This document shows positions 10,794 to 23,779 of a stretch of DNA of 64,000 bases, one piece after another. Below the pieces are notes generated by a model, which was not told where the DNA came from, did no database searches, and saw only the letters and a program-made list of their open reading frames with translations. Source of the DNA: Sphagnum magellanicum (Eukaryota; Streptophyta; Sphagnopsida; Sphagnales; Sphagnaceae); NCBI GenBank assembly GCA_021904315.1, contig CM038922.1, positions 15,971,347 to 16,035,346 on the forward strand, given 5' to 3'. Each line of letters starts with the position of its first letter. The first letter of the stretch is position 1. The translations under genes were made by a program, and so were the position numbers.

Positions 10794-11817
10794 CTAGGAC
10801 CCGGGATGGTATTTTGTCGAGCCACATAGTATGATGTTGCAAAATAGCACGACAACAGATGAAAAGAGAAGTAGAGCGCCAATCGCAGCCCAGTAGTATC
10901 TATCCTTCAGTCCCACTGTCTTTTTCCCGGATTCGCCGCTGCTATGTTTAGACCTCTTCAAGAACCAGGAAAAATTAAAATTTTTTCCTTGTAGCTTCAA
11001 CTCCGCAAGCTGCGCATGTAATTTCTGCAACACTAGTTATTGTTAGCGTTGCAACTTATATTTCAGAAGCCATACAACCTTGCTCTTCGATTGTGGAGCA
11101 GTATCCAGAATAAACTTTGCCGGTTACGAAAGAGGTCAAATTGATCACCAGGTCAAATTCCAAGACAATCTATGTGTGTACCATTAGTTTTCAAGAAAAC
11201 ATTCAAGAAAAAGTTGCAATCAATAAGAACTCGACAAACAGCTTCGATTTACTAGAAGCCTAGTAACTTCATGGTCCATTCAAACCCGTGGAACCTGCAC
11301 AAGGATCTCACTTCTCTCAAGGACAATATTGAATAAAACCAGACTTGATAGAAGCGCTCACCTTTGCTTCAAGTCTCCTACGTTCGAGGTCCGTTTTCAC
11401 TTTCCCATACTCAACGAGCTTGAAATGCACGGTCACGATAGTTATTATGGAAGCTATCAGGGACAGCGACGTAGGGCCCCAAGACTGCCTGCAACTAAGG
11501 ATAGTCGACGGCGTCACAGCCGTAAGCACCGCGCCTTGGAACACTTTGTAAAACCCAATCCACTGGTACACTTCGTTCTTCGCGTCCTGCAATCGAGCTT
11601 CCGTTTGCAGTCTCAAATCCCATGAGGCTTTAAACTGCTTCTCCCACTCCTCCAAAACCCAACTCAACTGCCTGTCCTCCTTTATTTCATACAGCCGTTG
11701 CGGTAATAGAGAGTTTCTATCATTGTGCATATCAATCGTAACTTCCTCGACTGCTGTCCCATTCGATACCGGCCCGTTCGAAGGATCAGAAGGTCCTTCC
11801 AAAGTATCTCGAGTCAT
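10794..11817 (-). CDS. Two-exon gene for a two-transmembrane protein of unknown function (block A copy, intact)
   Basis: Exon 1 runs 11,817-11,362 (ATG to a GTGAGC donor, 152 codons). The intron is 11,361-11,025, and exon 2 is 11,024-10,794 (GTTGCAG acceptor to TAG, 76 codons), giving 228 residues. The N-terminal third is acidic and charged (LEEWEKQFKASWD), followed by VYQWIGFYKVFQG. A hydrophobic segment lies near residues 105-132 (SLSLIASIITIVTVHF), then a basic charged stretch. A second hydrophobic segment sits near the C-terminus (AAIGALLLFSSVVVLFC). It is probably a small membrane protein. The block B paralogue has the same exon phases. I do not recognise a named family. Upstream on the same strand, about 11,960-11,830, another frame (SQFALKTRALHIGKVL) is also similar between copies and may be a lost or alternative 5' exon. 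Confidence 0.72.
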
Positions 11818-13920
11818 TTGTAAGCACCTTTCCGATGTGCAGCGCCCTCGTCTTCAACGCAAATTGGCTCCAGCGACAGTGGTCATTCGACTGCACCGCA
11901 TCCGTAAGCAGCACGTCTTGAAACAAACCCCACTCTTTGTTTCTGTTTCTTGCCCTGTCACTACAACACAAGAGTGATTTCACAAGGACTTCCATCCTTG
12001 TTTATATATATACACATCCCCCCCCTGCCCCCCACCCCCATTTCACTGGATGTTGAGTGAATTTCAATACTTAATGAGGAAGTAATGAATTCACTGGCCT
12101 AGCCTACTGAAAAGGGGCTTGTGAACTGCACTCACTAATGAACAGGGACTCATGAACTGTACCCATTAATGAACAGGTACTAGTGAACTGTATTTTGTAA
12201 TAATGTCTGCCTCTTCAAACTGCTCCCCTCAACCTTCCAGAAGCCACACTGTAAGCCACTTACAAAATGAAACGTGTAAAGGGTTGCTGTCTTGGTGCGG
12301 CGAGGGTGAACGAGCGCCCATGTTGGTACCTTCACCTTTTAGCGTGAGGCCCCTTATTATGCCCAAAAAATTGTTATGTTTGAACTCTGAAAACCTGATT
12401 TAGTGCAAGCATGGGATATTTGTAATATTTCGAAATAATTTAAATGGACTTTGGGATTTTTACCATGGTACCATTACCATAGTGGGTGCTGGTTCACCGA
12501 AGGTGGTGCCTATGGCCTACTACAAAGGTATATCTACCAGTTTGCACTTTTTGAAACTTGAAACCCGTGGGTAAGGCAAGGTATATGTATACTCTCCACT
12601 GATGGCTCGAGAAATCATAGAATTGGTTTTGATTCTATGGGAGGTATTAAAACTCACAATCAAAGAACCAGGTCAAAGAACCAGGTCAAAGAACCTACCC
12701 TAAATCACTGGTTCTTCCATGAGAATGGTCATTTCTTTGGAAATATTTCAAAAACCTAAAACCAGAAGTTCTTTTGATTCTAAAAATATTAATCTCAGAA
12801 CTCTGGTTTTGAAATTCTGAAAATTTTCAAAAAACTGGAATTGAAGGTTCTTCTATTCTTAATTTTTCAATTAAAAAAATCTGAAACTGAAGGTTTTTAA
12901 CAAAATCAAAGAACCACAAAACACCTGTAAATACTAGAAACTTCCGGCTGATTGATACACTGTTACTTGAAAGCTTTAAGATTTTTACCATAGTACCAGT
13001 ATAGGTGCTGGTTCACCGAAGGTACTGAAAATGACTCTTTCCTACTACATAAAAGATAATTTTTTCCTGAGCTCACCAAACAACAATCTTACAAATCTAT
13101 TAATATTTCATAACTGTGTGGAGTTAGAATTATTTTTTTATGCATATGTGAGTCCTCAATCTATGTATGAAGGAAGGTAGTTTGTTTTGTTTTGTAGTTA
13201 TGAGATCCACTGAACCGGGATGCATCCGATTGTGTTCTTGGTGTCTTTGGAAAGCTCTCAATGAGGAGGGGTGCATGGGCTTGGTTCCATGACATTTGGG
13301 GTGCAAAACACCTTGAATATAAAATGTTTTTTTCATTGAAAATTAAATTAAATCATAGCTGAAAATCTCGGAGGAATTGAAATGCGCCTTTGGTGTTGTT
13401 GGAAAGATCTTGATGAACAGGATTTAATGGAATTTATTTGGTAAGATTTGGATTCAGAATGTGAGAGATACTGATTTTTAAATGATTTCTGCCACTCAAA
13501 GTTCAAATGAATTCCAAAAAACCAGGTTTTGGAAGGAAAAATGAATTGAGGATGTGGTAACACTTCAGTCAATCGCACAGGTCCCAGTAGTGTACACCAA
13601 GAAAGAATAGGTTTGTACATTTTATGTATAGGAAAAAGTTCCAGATAAAGAGCCTTCTGGATTTTTGGTCTAGTCCCCAGGCCAATAATTAAAATATAGT
13701 GGATTTTTTTCATTCGTAATGTAATGTACAGTAGGAAAAAAACACAATTTTAAATGAAAAGATGGACAGCCTAACAAGTAACTTCCAGCAGTCTGAAGTG
13801 ATTCTGATAGGTTGGTGGGTAACTTCTAACAGGTGGAAGTTACCCTGAGAGGTTGGCACCCAAACTGACAATCGGAGGGCCAATGAGGCTACCCAAACTA
13901 CAAAGAATAAAAATCAGCGA
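11818..13920. other. Duplicated noncoding part of block A
   Basis: Apart from the possible 5' exon remnant at 11,830-11,960, no gene is seen. The stretch aligns to 46,807-48,935. It includes C-rich runs near 12,018-12,038 and two similar segments reading TTTTTACCAT(G/A)GTACC with GTGCTGGTTCACCGAAGGT (12,459-12,510 and 12,975-13,025), i.e. an internal repeat. Small ORFs at 12,203, 13,130 and 13,348 are not conserved as proteins between the two blocks. Confidence 0.6.
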
Positions 13921-13965
13921 TACTTCATGTGTAGCCTAACTTTGTGTTAGGCTTCTTCTAATGGG

Positions 13966-14641
13966 AGCATTCATGAAATGAAGGTGAACCCCATGCGGGG
14001 AGGGAGGCAACAGCCCCTTCAATCATTATCAGAAAGAGAGAAGTACAAAGGCGGGAGGAGACGTCACCGAATGGTGGCGTTGTCACTCCCGAAGATATTC
14101 AGATGCAACCATTCAATCCTAAAGGCAAGCTCAATTCTATCTTGAATTTCTAAGTCTTTGTCGGGCTTGGGGGCTCTGATGGCCTTCCAGGTGGCCATGC
14201 CGACTTTGACAGTGGCCACCCAGGCCTATTGAAGAACTTTGTTGAGGGAGTAGTAGTCGTCAAAGTGCTTGCGGCACCTCTCGGACCAGAGGTAGTAGAG
14301 AATGAAGGTGCGGAGGATGTCAAGAAGTTGCTTGAGGTAGGTGAAACCGCCGGTGTGGTAAGCGTGGAGGCCGGGAGGTCGTCCTCACGTTCGATGGAGG
14401 CCTCTTCGAGCAAGATGAATGGCCAATTGATGGTGATGTCCTGGGGGCCTTCCATTCCTCCCAGACTCTCCTAAAAGCCACCCAGGCGCGCTGCGCGGGA
14501 GGGCAGTCCAGGAGGCAATGCTGGGGGTACTTAGGGGTCTCGGTGTCGCATGTGTTGTAGGTGGGAGGGATTCCCATCACCTGCAGCCAGGTCCCAGTCG
14601 GAAGACCCTAATTGAGGGTTAGAGAAGCATTCATGAAATGA
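13966..14641. repeat. 644-bp segment flanked by 16-bp direct repeats, absent from block B
   Basis: AGCATTCATGAAATGA occurs at 13,966-13,981 and 14,626-14,641. Block B has a single similar copy (near 53,406-53,421) and lacks everything between. The intervening sequence is LINE coding sequence on the minus strand, and its frame continues across the right repeat. The simpler reading is therefore that block B lost it by recombination between the short repeats. The alternative is a 16-bp target duplication around a new insertion. Confidence 0.8.
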
Positions 14642-15060
14642 GGGACCCAGTTGGGATTGGTAGCCTGCTGGCTAAAGACCTTGATTGAGGTGTGGGCATA
14701 ATGCAACACAAAGCGCCTGGCAATTTGTGTGGCAGAGAAGGAATTGCTTGCAAAATATAATCATTGTTTTTAAAAATGATTTCTTGCCTCGTAAAACATT
14801 GCTCCAAATTTAGCAATGTATCTGGAGGGTACGCTATTAAACTTAATAATGGGCCGAGCATTTGGTATAACAGAACTTTCATCACACAAACATACAATTG
14901 GCTTTCCATTTTACAAAATGCTTCCCCCTTTTTTCTAATAATTTTTTTGGCTGTGCTTTATGTTGGGCAACACCCATGGAGCAAAGGCATTAATGAAATA
15001 AGAACCCCCTTGTCTCCACCCAAGAGTTCATTATTTTAGTAATGCCCTGCTCCAAGGGCA
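13982..15060 (-). mobile_element. 3' part of a LINE-type retrotransposon, minus strand
   Basis: On the minus strand one frame reads NPNWVPHFMNASLTLN, stop, GLPTGTWLQVMGIPPTYNTC, then CLLDCPPAQRAW, a zinc-binding domain typical of the C-terminus of plant LINE ORF2 (C-x-C...H-C spacing around YNTCDTETPKYPQHCLLDC). After it come NWPFILLEEASIEREDD and a tail rich in Trp. Several stops and frameshifts are present. The low-coordinate end has no T-run, so no poly(A) tail is visible. Reverse transcriptase sequence of a similar LINE lies upstream in the same orientation at 16,689-17,643 and may belong to the same insertion. Confidence 0.72.
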
Positions 15061-15130
15061 ATACCCTACATAAGTTTGGAACCACATGGACAATATAGAA
15101 TAATATACTTCTATAAAGTTCCTTAAGAAG

Positions 15131-18100
15131 TGCCGAAAGAGTCCAATAAAAGATCGATGGCCAAAACCATCAAAGGGGAGACCAAAAGGGCAGGCTAAAG
15201 TAAGGCCAAAAGACGAACAACTTGCAAGAACCAAAAAAAAAAAGGAAAGAGCTAATCCTTCTTACGGCAAGAAGTTATCTCACCAATGGCCCCTCTAATG
15301 TCCCCTGCATGCAAATCATGAAATCTAATAATAATGGGAGGTCTAGAACAAGCATCACCCACCAATGCAATCTTCTTCTCTATAGTAGAGGTTAAAGCAT
15401 GTTGAAGAGTAATACTAACATGCTATTTGAAAAATTAAATGCAAAAAGACAAGGGTAAATGAACTTTCAATTGTTTATTGTGGAAAAAAGGGCACATTCC
15501 TTGATGACACGATCCATATCACGCTCGGGTGTGACATGCATCTCCATGGCTATCGAAATAAAGTGTTGCCCCCTCATGAAACCTTCTATATTTATGGATT
15601 TTAACAATGGCACTAAGTTCCACAATTGCACCTATTAGTCAACTAATGACATCCAAAGCTTCTATTTCTCGTGTTGAATCAATAACCATCATATCAACAT
15701 GGAACTCTCGGGTCATGTAGAGATCGGTTCATAATGAAACTCATGATGTAAGGGTGTACCATTACTCTTTCCATATAATGTGCTCATTCTTTCAAGCAAG
15801 GGCATACATGATGTTTCAAATGGTGTCATGTGTGGCTATTCATTGACCTCTAAACATGCAATGAACTAAATGCATGTTAAATGTGTCCAACCCATGTCCA
15901 CACTCACACGTGAAAATATTAAATGCCAAGGGTTGAATCAAACCAAGACAAAAACACAACGTTAAGGTGAAAGTAAAATGTGTGATGCAAAATGAACGGA
16001 TAAATGGCCTAACAGTGAACCATTACCCTACCCCATTGCCTGAACAAAAATGAATGCAAGCTTTTGATGTTAAAGAAATGGAATCATCTTCTAAGATAAA
16101 CCTAAAGGATGTGTTGTGGTGGATGTCCATCAAAGATGCTTGAAGATTTGGGGCATTAATAATTGCCAAAGTTTCAAAAGAAGGGTGTGTCTCTTTAATT
16201 GTAGGAGGAAAACCATCTTGTGCTACACATAAGCATGACTAAGGCAAGTGTGGGCCCTTTTCAACTTGAAACACATACTCTTCCAAAATGGGTCTTTTGA
16301 AAATATGAAACTTAAAACACATATACGGAACCATTAAAGCCCAATTCCTTAGAAAAATAGATGGTGCACAATCCTCCATAGAAAGTAAACCTATACCACT
16401 AAATGATATCAATAGTCAAACTTGACGCCTCACTAAAGGGCTTTGAAAAAACTCACATGATCCTAGACTCGTAATGTCCTAACATACCTTCATAATTTTC
16501 TTGTCAAAACCTGCCAAAAAATATAAGAAGGAAGAAAGAGCTATTGTTCATGTGAGATAAAAAGGTTGATGAATTACACATGAGGACAAAATGCCCAAAG
16601 TAAAATGGGCGTTTCCCAGGAAAAGGAAGATCATTGATATGTGTCATGTCTTAAAATAAGGCTCATCCAAAAAATGCATGGCAAAGTCCTAAAAACCCAT
16701 TGGCACACCCAAAATGCGTGAACCATCTATGACTAAAATGGAGCCATGAGGAATCTTTATGCTTAAAAAGATCCCAAATGGATTCCAAAGCTTGCACTTT
16801 GACACCTTGACCTTAAGTCCAACTAAGGTTAATTGGGTTAAAAGGTGGTCAAAAGCATAGGTAATCTCATTCATAAGCCCCACAATGTGGGTATTGTTTG
16901 CTAAGGATGGAAAGATGCAATTGGGGGCCCGCATAATGGTCTCTAAAAAAGCTCAATAATGGGCCAAAGCAAATAAAGGACCTCTTAAGAGGTCACCTTG
17001 CTTTGTGCCTAAAAAAAATTAAATAATGGTGACCCCTTCCACATGTCACCCATGCTAGTAATATAGAAAAGAATGAACACCATAAATAACTTGGTAAATG
17101 GGACAATGTTCGCCAAAGGCCCCCCCCTGACATCACATAATTTTTTACAAATAACAATTTGAGAAATGTTATTAAGCGTTTTTTAAGGCGACCTACATCA
17201 TGGCCCAATTAAGGTGTAGGTCAAAAAAGGTTTGGATGCCAAAAATGATGGCCCCGTAGCCTTTAAAGGTTGATACTCTAAATTGTTGGGGGGATGAGTG
17301 CTTCTGAAACAACCCTTAAAGTTATAAGACAATGGAACAATTAATAAATTGAAGAAACACCTTGCCTACAGCAATAGGATGAAGACCACTAATGTCCTTT
17401 GCCATTATTAACAATCTAATAACCGCCAACATTAAAGCCACCAACCTAAGGATATCTTTACAAACAACAACATTAGTAGCTTGGAATAATTCTGAAAACC
17501 CTGAGGATGGGTGCTTAAATATGAAACTTCCCAAGAGATGTTCATATACCATCCCAAAAAGCCCATCCAAAGATAAATGGGGAGGAGTGGTTAAGGCTTC
17601 GACAAACAAAGTCCTATCCAAGACAAAAGTGTGTTCAAATTAATAGTAAAAAATAGGTGGAGGGACAAGGTCTAAAGGAGGGGGGTGTAGCTTGCGCAAG
17701 GGAATAACATTATCCTCTAAAAGAATAGCTAATGTCATGGGCTGGAGAGCTTTAATAGCACAACTGTATTCATCGACTTTCCTTAAAAATAAACATTACT
17801 AAAAATGAGTGGATGAAGAATCTTCCCATGAATGGTGAGAATGAAGTGCACATGAAGCCCATGAAGATTCCTCTTGAAGAAAAAACCAATCATTTGCCAT
17901 AAACCTCCTAAGGCAAACAAAAACCTCTCATTGATCTGAACAACCACCTTGAATACAGCACAAACACCAACATAGCAATAAGAGGAAAAAAAATTAGGTT
18001 AATTTGTCCATTGAGTTTCAAATAATTTGGTCAAGGGGTAAGTGAAAAGCCTAATTGACCTCATCTTGCATGGCTTGAGGGATCCTATGAAACAAATGAA

Positions 18101-18958
18101 GCCACGCATAACGAGATTTAAATAGCCCCAAAGTGGAGCTAGATTGAACCATAATTAACTCAAAGAAACAAGAGGAATAATACCAAGGAGAAACATAGGA
18201 GGGGAGGACACTTACAAAAATAAGATAGCCTAGCTAGTTTGGGAAATAAGGCTAGTAGGAAGGTGAGCACTTTTGATGTGCCTCAAAAGGCTGCTTAAAA
18301 TGTAAAGGCCAGAACAATGAGGACAAGGGAAATTTTGAACTAACGAAGGACGTAAAGAGGGAACCATTCAAAAAAAGGCTACATCCAAAACCCCTAAGAA
18401 GTAAAAGCCCAAGTAGCCCCCCTAAATTTTATTAAAATTAAAATTAAAAAATTGAAAATTTTCCTAAAAAAAAAACTTTCTTGCTGTTGTAAAAGCTCAT
18501 TAGTGATGGCAAGCTTGATTGTTGTAAGAACACCATGAATTTTCCCTCTATAATTTATTTTCCACTCATTCATTTCCCTATTGTGATCCGTGAACCATCA
18601 ATTCTAGATTATTTGTTATATTTTGTTTTAAAAAAGAAAGGGAACTCCTTTTTCCGTTTTAGAACTTTCAGAGCTTGGAATATTTTTTTCTCGAACCTCA
18701 AAAGTGTTGTTTGGTTTCAAATTCTTCCTTCGAACTCAATACTAATCTTAGAAGGTTGGTGAAACTTAACAGAGTAGTAGCTTTTAGTTCCCCTCATATG
18801 GCGTCTCATGTGATTAAGTCCAATTTTGCTAAATCAAAATTCGTGTTTGCAAGAAATATTTATCATGAATCTTCATCTTCTTTGACTTTTGGGACAATGA
18901 CTCTTACTCTTGCGCTATTATGTGTCAAGTATAGCAAGAAATTGTTGTTAATCAATAA
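15131..18958 (-). mobile_element. Block A-private segment containing LINE sequence
   Basis: Block B joins the equivalents of 15,130 and 18,959 directly, so this 3.8 kb was inserted in A or deleted from B. The part at 16,689-17,643 is LINE reverse transcriptase on the minus strand. The flanks (15,131-16,688 and 17,644-18,480) are degenerate, with base composition and frame bias compatible with the same element. From 18,480 to 18,958 short plus-strand ORFs have no recognised product. No terminal inverted repeat and no clear target duplication were found. Confidence 0.6.
16689..17643 (-). pseudogene. LINE reverse transcriptase fragment, inactive
   Basis: Minus-strand frames read, upstream to downstream, SGLHPIAVGKVFLQFINCSI (17,400-17,330), the entry to a LINE RT domain. 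A frameshifted stretch at 17,208-16,993 follows, then SLANNTHIVGL at 16,900-16,875 with YAFDHLLTQLTLVGLKVKVS and CKLWNPFGI. The catalytic (Y/F)ADD box appears as ANN at 16,893-16,901, so both aspartates are replaced and the enzyme would be dead. ILGVPMGF at the end is a conserved landmark of this LINE family. Domain order and spacing fit a non-LTR retrotransposon ORF2. Confidence 0.78.
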
Positions 18959-19660
18959 GTAATAAAGAAAAAGATAATGCCTTCCATATGGCGGGAAGAA
19001 CCCTCTCTCTAGGATGGGGTCTTATTACCAAAAATAAAAATACCTCCCCTTACATTAAAAAAATCAAGGAGTGTTTTACTACAAGGTAAAAAACTAGGTA
19101 AGGAATTGGGGGGGGGAGTAAGTGTTTTTTTTCTTTGGGGATTCTCAATGGGTGGGGGTTTGGTTGGGTTCCTTTTTATTTTCATCCTTTCATAGTTTTA
19201 ATGATGGGTGAGTGTTAGGGTGGGGGGTGCAATTTCATGGTCTTTTCTTTTTCTTTTGGGGATCTAGAGGGAGGGTGGGTGGAATTATTTTTTTTCAGAC
19301 CAACCCCCATTCTTTTTTGAAGGTTTAAGTAATGCTTGGATTTAATCCAAGTCTTGTGTTTTTGAAGGTTGGGGGTGGTGGTTTAATTTTTATTTTAGGG
19401 TTTTGAAAGTGTTAGGGTTAGGGGAACTTTTCATTATTGGGGTTCTTTTTGTGTTGGTGATGTTAAGCTAATGGGAAGGATTTCATTTCATTTAAAAGTG
19501 TAAAGTCATTTAATGTTTTTATATATTTACCTACTTGTCTACATATCACATATTTTCTTAATTATCAAGGTAAGCAATGTATGTAACAAGATTAAACTAA
19601 ATAAATTAACAAAATTTATCACCTTATATTTGTGGGATGCAATATTGGTTAAAAACTTCG
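18959..19660. other. Duplicated noncoding segment, G/T-rich
   Basis: Aligns to 61,090-61,760. It contains the shared landmark CTCCATATGG-type sequence near 18,980, several G-runs (GGGGGGG near 19,110) and T-runs. No gene is seen. Confidence 0.7.
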
Positions 19661-20603
19661 TCTATTGGCTCTGCCCATAGGGAAGAGACTTTGCATCTAT
19701 GCATGAATTGGATTTAAGGATAAAATTTTGGCTCATTCATTGGCCAATGTGGAGATGACAAGTGTTCACAAAATGAAAAATTTCACATGGATGTAATTTT
19801 CCATGTTTGGGTGGATGTAACCCCAAGTACATTAGATTTTTAGGTAATTGAACATTGTAGGTTTTAATAACCATCGTAGAAGCTAAAAAATATATATATT
19901 TTAAACCAAACTTTTTGTTACTAGAATTATACCTTTGGCTGAAATGACAATTATCAATAACCATGCTAATGGCCTTCATAGCTTGCTTCAAGCTCTACAT
20001 CCTTGTTTACAACTTATTTGCGATTATTGGAGCTTTTCATGATCACGTTTTGTTCTGTTGTGATGGAATCGATGATGAGTGGAACAAATTTCATATGCTT
20101 GCTCATCATTCATGTACATTCAAAACACTTCCATAACTAGGGAATGTATTGTTACATATTTCTTAACACCCACTTGAGCCATTCTTAATTGTAGGGGATA
20201 TGGGTTCTATTCATTTCTTTCCTTCTTTTTTCTAACAGAACTATCAAGTGCTTAGGATGCGAAACACAAGCTAGGGTTGATGTCCATTCCTATAAAGGCA
20301 TCAAATAAAATAGATAATATATTTGCCATTTAGGTCATTTGGGATCTAACCATGCACAATAGAAGCTATAGATATCTAATTTCTAGAAATTATAAACAAG
20401 TGTCCAAAGATTGTGGCAAAAGTTAGGAGAAAATTTTGTGTAGTTTTTTTTTAACAAAACAAGACAAGAGACAAGAAGATTTTTAAGATTTGGAGCTAGA
20501 TTGTTTGAGTATTTATCTCTTTAACAAAATATAAATTTCCACAAAAAACAAAAGAACAAAGAGAATAACACCACATAAAAAGAAATACACAAGAGAGAGA
20601 AAA

Positions 20604-20622
20604 GGGGGGGGGGGGGGGGGGG
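20604..20622. repeat. Homopolymer of 19 G
   Basis: An uninterrupted G-run preceded by purine-rich sequence (AGAGAGAGAAAA). Length in the assembly may be inaccurate because long homopolymers are hard to sequence. Confidence 0.9.
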
Positions 20623-23330
20623 AAGACAAAGAGCTCATAAGCAAAGAGGTGAAAGGGCAACAATGAAGAGATGGGACACTAGAAGATTCCAAAACTACGG
20701 AATGTTCACCTAGTGTTATTCCGACATTGTGTTAATTCATTTGTTTTGAACAAAAGGTGGGGAACATTCTTTATAAAAAAATCCGCAAATTGTGATTTAA
20801 AAAATCAAAATGGCAAGAAACAAATGTTTTTAGGATTGAAGTCATTAAAGTCCATGTTTAGAAGAAACAACAAAACCTTGCTTCCACACTTGCGATACCA
20901 CCATCAATTTAAATCTTTAGGGTTCTCCATTTGTTCGATCCTTAACATTGTTTTTTTATTTTACCTTTTTCAATCTCTTTGTTGTTTAGTTTTTACTAGA
21001 ATTGGTTGTTTACCAATTTGTTGAATTAATAGTTGTTTTGTAACAATTGCGCATCAAAACAACAACAAAATTACCATCATCAATGTAGGGTGACTTTGTG
21101 CAATTGTTATAATTAGGTTATTACTATTGCCAATTTTTTCAGACTCTCTTACAATTCCAAAATTAAGGTTATGAAAAAATCTAAATTGTTGTTTGTGCCA
21201 ATTTGTAAGCAAAAAAGAGTCAATGAACAACTATAGATGCATTATAGATAGTTGTAGCAATGATGCAAGAAAAAGAAAAATAAAAAATGTAGAAAGTTCT
21301 GAAATCAATGGAGATGAATGCAAGTGTGAAGGTGACCTAATTTGTAATGGAGAACATCATGATGATATTGTTCTTGTTTTTTGTTGTTACATCATCTATG
21401 TAGGGCAATGTGTGGGTGGCACCTCTTCCTCAAGGAGACTAGAGTAAATTGACATTGAAACAAACTAGCAACAAAGACAAAAAAAAGGAAAAAAAAAAGC
21501 CAATAAAGCAAAAAAGGAAGAATCCAATGCCATTATGCAAAGTAGATCACGTTCATGATGTTCAGTTAGGAGATGGAAGAGCTTTTAGGGCTCTTGCATC
21601 AACTTGTGAAGTGTTGTTGTAGCCAATAGGTGGAATAGGTGTTGTGAATATCTAATTTGCAGAAAATGGTGAATGATGGAGTTGTCAACCACTGGGCTAA
21701 TTTCAATTTTTCAAGATTTGTGTAAGAAAATGTTGTTTCTACATTTTGCATGAGTTGGTTCACATGGGCCAAACATCTGGAATGGTATTGTGTTAAATTT
21801 TTAACTTTTAGTTTCTACATTGGGTTTGCAATGCTATTCCTTTCATCAAGCATTCTAAAGTTGGCATGTTGTTGTACATTATAGGCTTTTTTCAAGGTGA
21901 ACCCATTGTCTTAGTTTAGAGTGTGCACCTAGAGCATGCCAAGTGTGTTATATCACACCTATCTGAAGATGGTAAGAAAAGGACAAAGGACAAAGGCTTA
22001 AATCTTTTTGTGGTCATATCACAACATTTACTTCCCTCATGTAAGGAACATTGTTTATACTTTTTTCTTTGTCTACATATTATTCTATGTAAGCTACAAG
22101 AACTTCAACAATCAATTATGTGAATTAATAGTGTACAAGTAAGAAATGGAATCTTGAATTGCCAAAGGAGTCCTTAACTAGTAGGTTGATTTTAGTCAAA
22201 TCACACTACACTTGAAAGAAATATTCAACAACATTGGACATAATAATATAAACAAATTTGGTTGTCATGCAGCTTGAAGTTGTGGGAGATATAGCAAATG
22301 TAATTTGGTAGTTGAAGAATGTTGTACAATAGTAACAACATTGGAATTAATCCTTCATGATGCAGGTACGGAATATTGACTTCATGACTATGTGCAACTA
22401 TCTCAAGAGAAAGAACATCTATGTTTGTTAGCCTCTAGCATTCGTATAATCAAGTTATGCATTTGTTGGAACTTTGAGGTGCTATCAATTGAATTATTTC
22501 AAAAGTCCTTGGAAGTTTAATACTTGATGGGACCTAAGAATATGATTGTCTTTTGAAACGGTAGGTGAAAGTGGATCTTGAAGAGCACATAGGCAAAGGT
22601 GCCAATGACACTTGTTTCCCATTGACACCCCAACATGTAATGTTTAATTTCCAGTATGGATCATTGTTCCATGAGTCTTGGAACACTACATGAAACTTGG
22701 AATCTAATGCTTAAAATCATATTAACATTATAAGTGATGGAGGCAAAGTGGGTTGCATATTGTCGTCTTCCAATCTTTTATAAGCTAAAAATGAAGAATA
22801 TTAAGCTTAAATAGTTTATGATCAACTTTTTCTTACAAAAATCATTCTAGGAAACTTGGCTTCATGTGTAAGAAAGTGATGCCAGTTGATGGGATTGTTT
22901 ACTTAGATAATGGTAAGTGTGGGTCAACATAATTAATCCATTTTTAGTTCATAACTCTTCATTTCCATGTTTGTTCTTTTTTTTCTGCTGCAATTTTCTT
23001 TCAAATACAAAGATTTTCCCATTGTGAGTCATCATGAGAAGTGGATTACCTTTTAATCAAGTTTGTTTCTTTTTGTGTTTGCAGGAATTTTCAAGGTTTG
23101 GTTTGTAAGATGTTACAAGGTTTGTTCTCTAGTATGTGCTTTAGGGAAGAGGTTTTCAAAGGTTCTCAATCACACTTACATTGAAGAGCTTGGCATCAAG
23201 CATTTTTTAGTTGTTTTCTTGTGGTCTTCTTAATCAAAGGTTTTTGATAAAGATTACTAGGTGCACTAGAAAAGGAAAAAATTGGAAGGTGTTGATGGGA
23301 TGGTATGTAAGGTGTGTGTGTATGTAGACA

Positions 23331-23474
23331 TATGAACCCAACACATTGTTTTTTAACAATTCTTTAGCAATTATGGGAGCAAGACTACCATTGGTGACAT
23401 TAGCCTATCTCCTTCATCTACAGAAGAAGGTTGTGGCTATTTGTGGTGATGAAGGCTTCATGTTAAATTCTCAG
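23331..23474 (+). pseudogene. Fragment of a thiamine diphosphate-dependent enzyme
   Basis: One frame reads YEPNTLFFNNSLAIMGARLP, then HLQKKVVAICGDEGFMLNSQ. This matches the start of the cofactor-binding C-terminal domain of acetolactate synthase-like thiamine enzymes, whose motif begins GDG and continues to an Asn about 26 residues later. Here GDG is GDE and only the first ~48 residues of the domain are present. Similarity stops at CAG (23,472-23,474), a plausible old exon end. No neighbouring exons were found, so it is a captured or leftover exon rather than a gene. Which subfamily it came from cannot be told. Confidence 0.6.
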
Positions 23475-23779
23475 GCAAGATTCCAATCTTTCTTCCCATT
23501 GGGTCCTAAAGTTAAGAAGTGGGCATTGGAAATATTTAAAGCTTAGATAATTCTCTATTTTCCCCTTTTGTCCCATTGTTGAACTTTTGAAGTGAAAATG
23601 AACTATAGACCTATTGCAAAAGTTTGAAAGATTAGGCATAATTTTTATTTTTTTATTAAGAGCCAATAGGGGCATTGTAATGTGTAATAGAGAAGTTTAT
23701 TAAACATTTTGATGGTTTTTGTAGGAGATGGAGATAACAATGCATTTAGATATCAACTTGACCATTGTTGTTTTGAATG

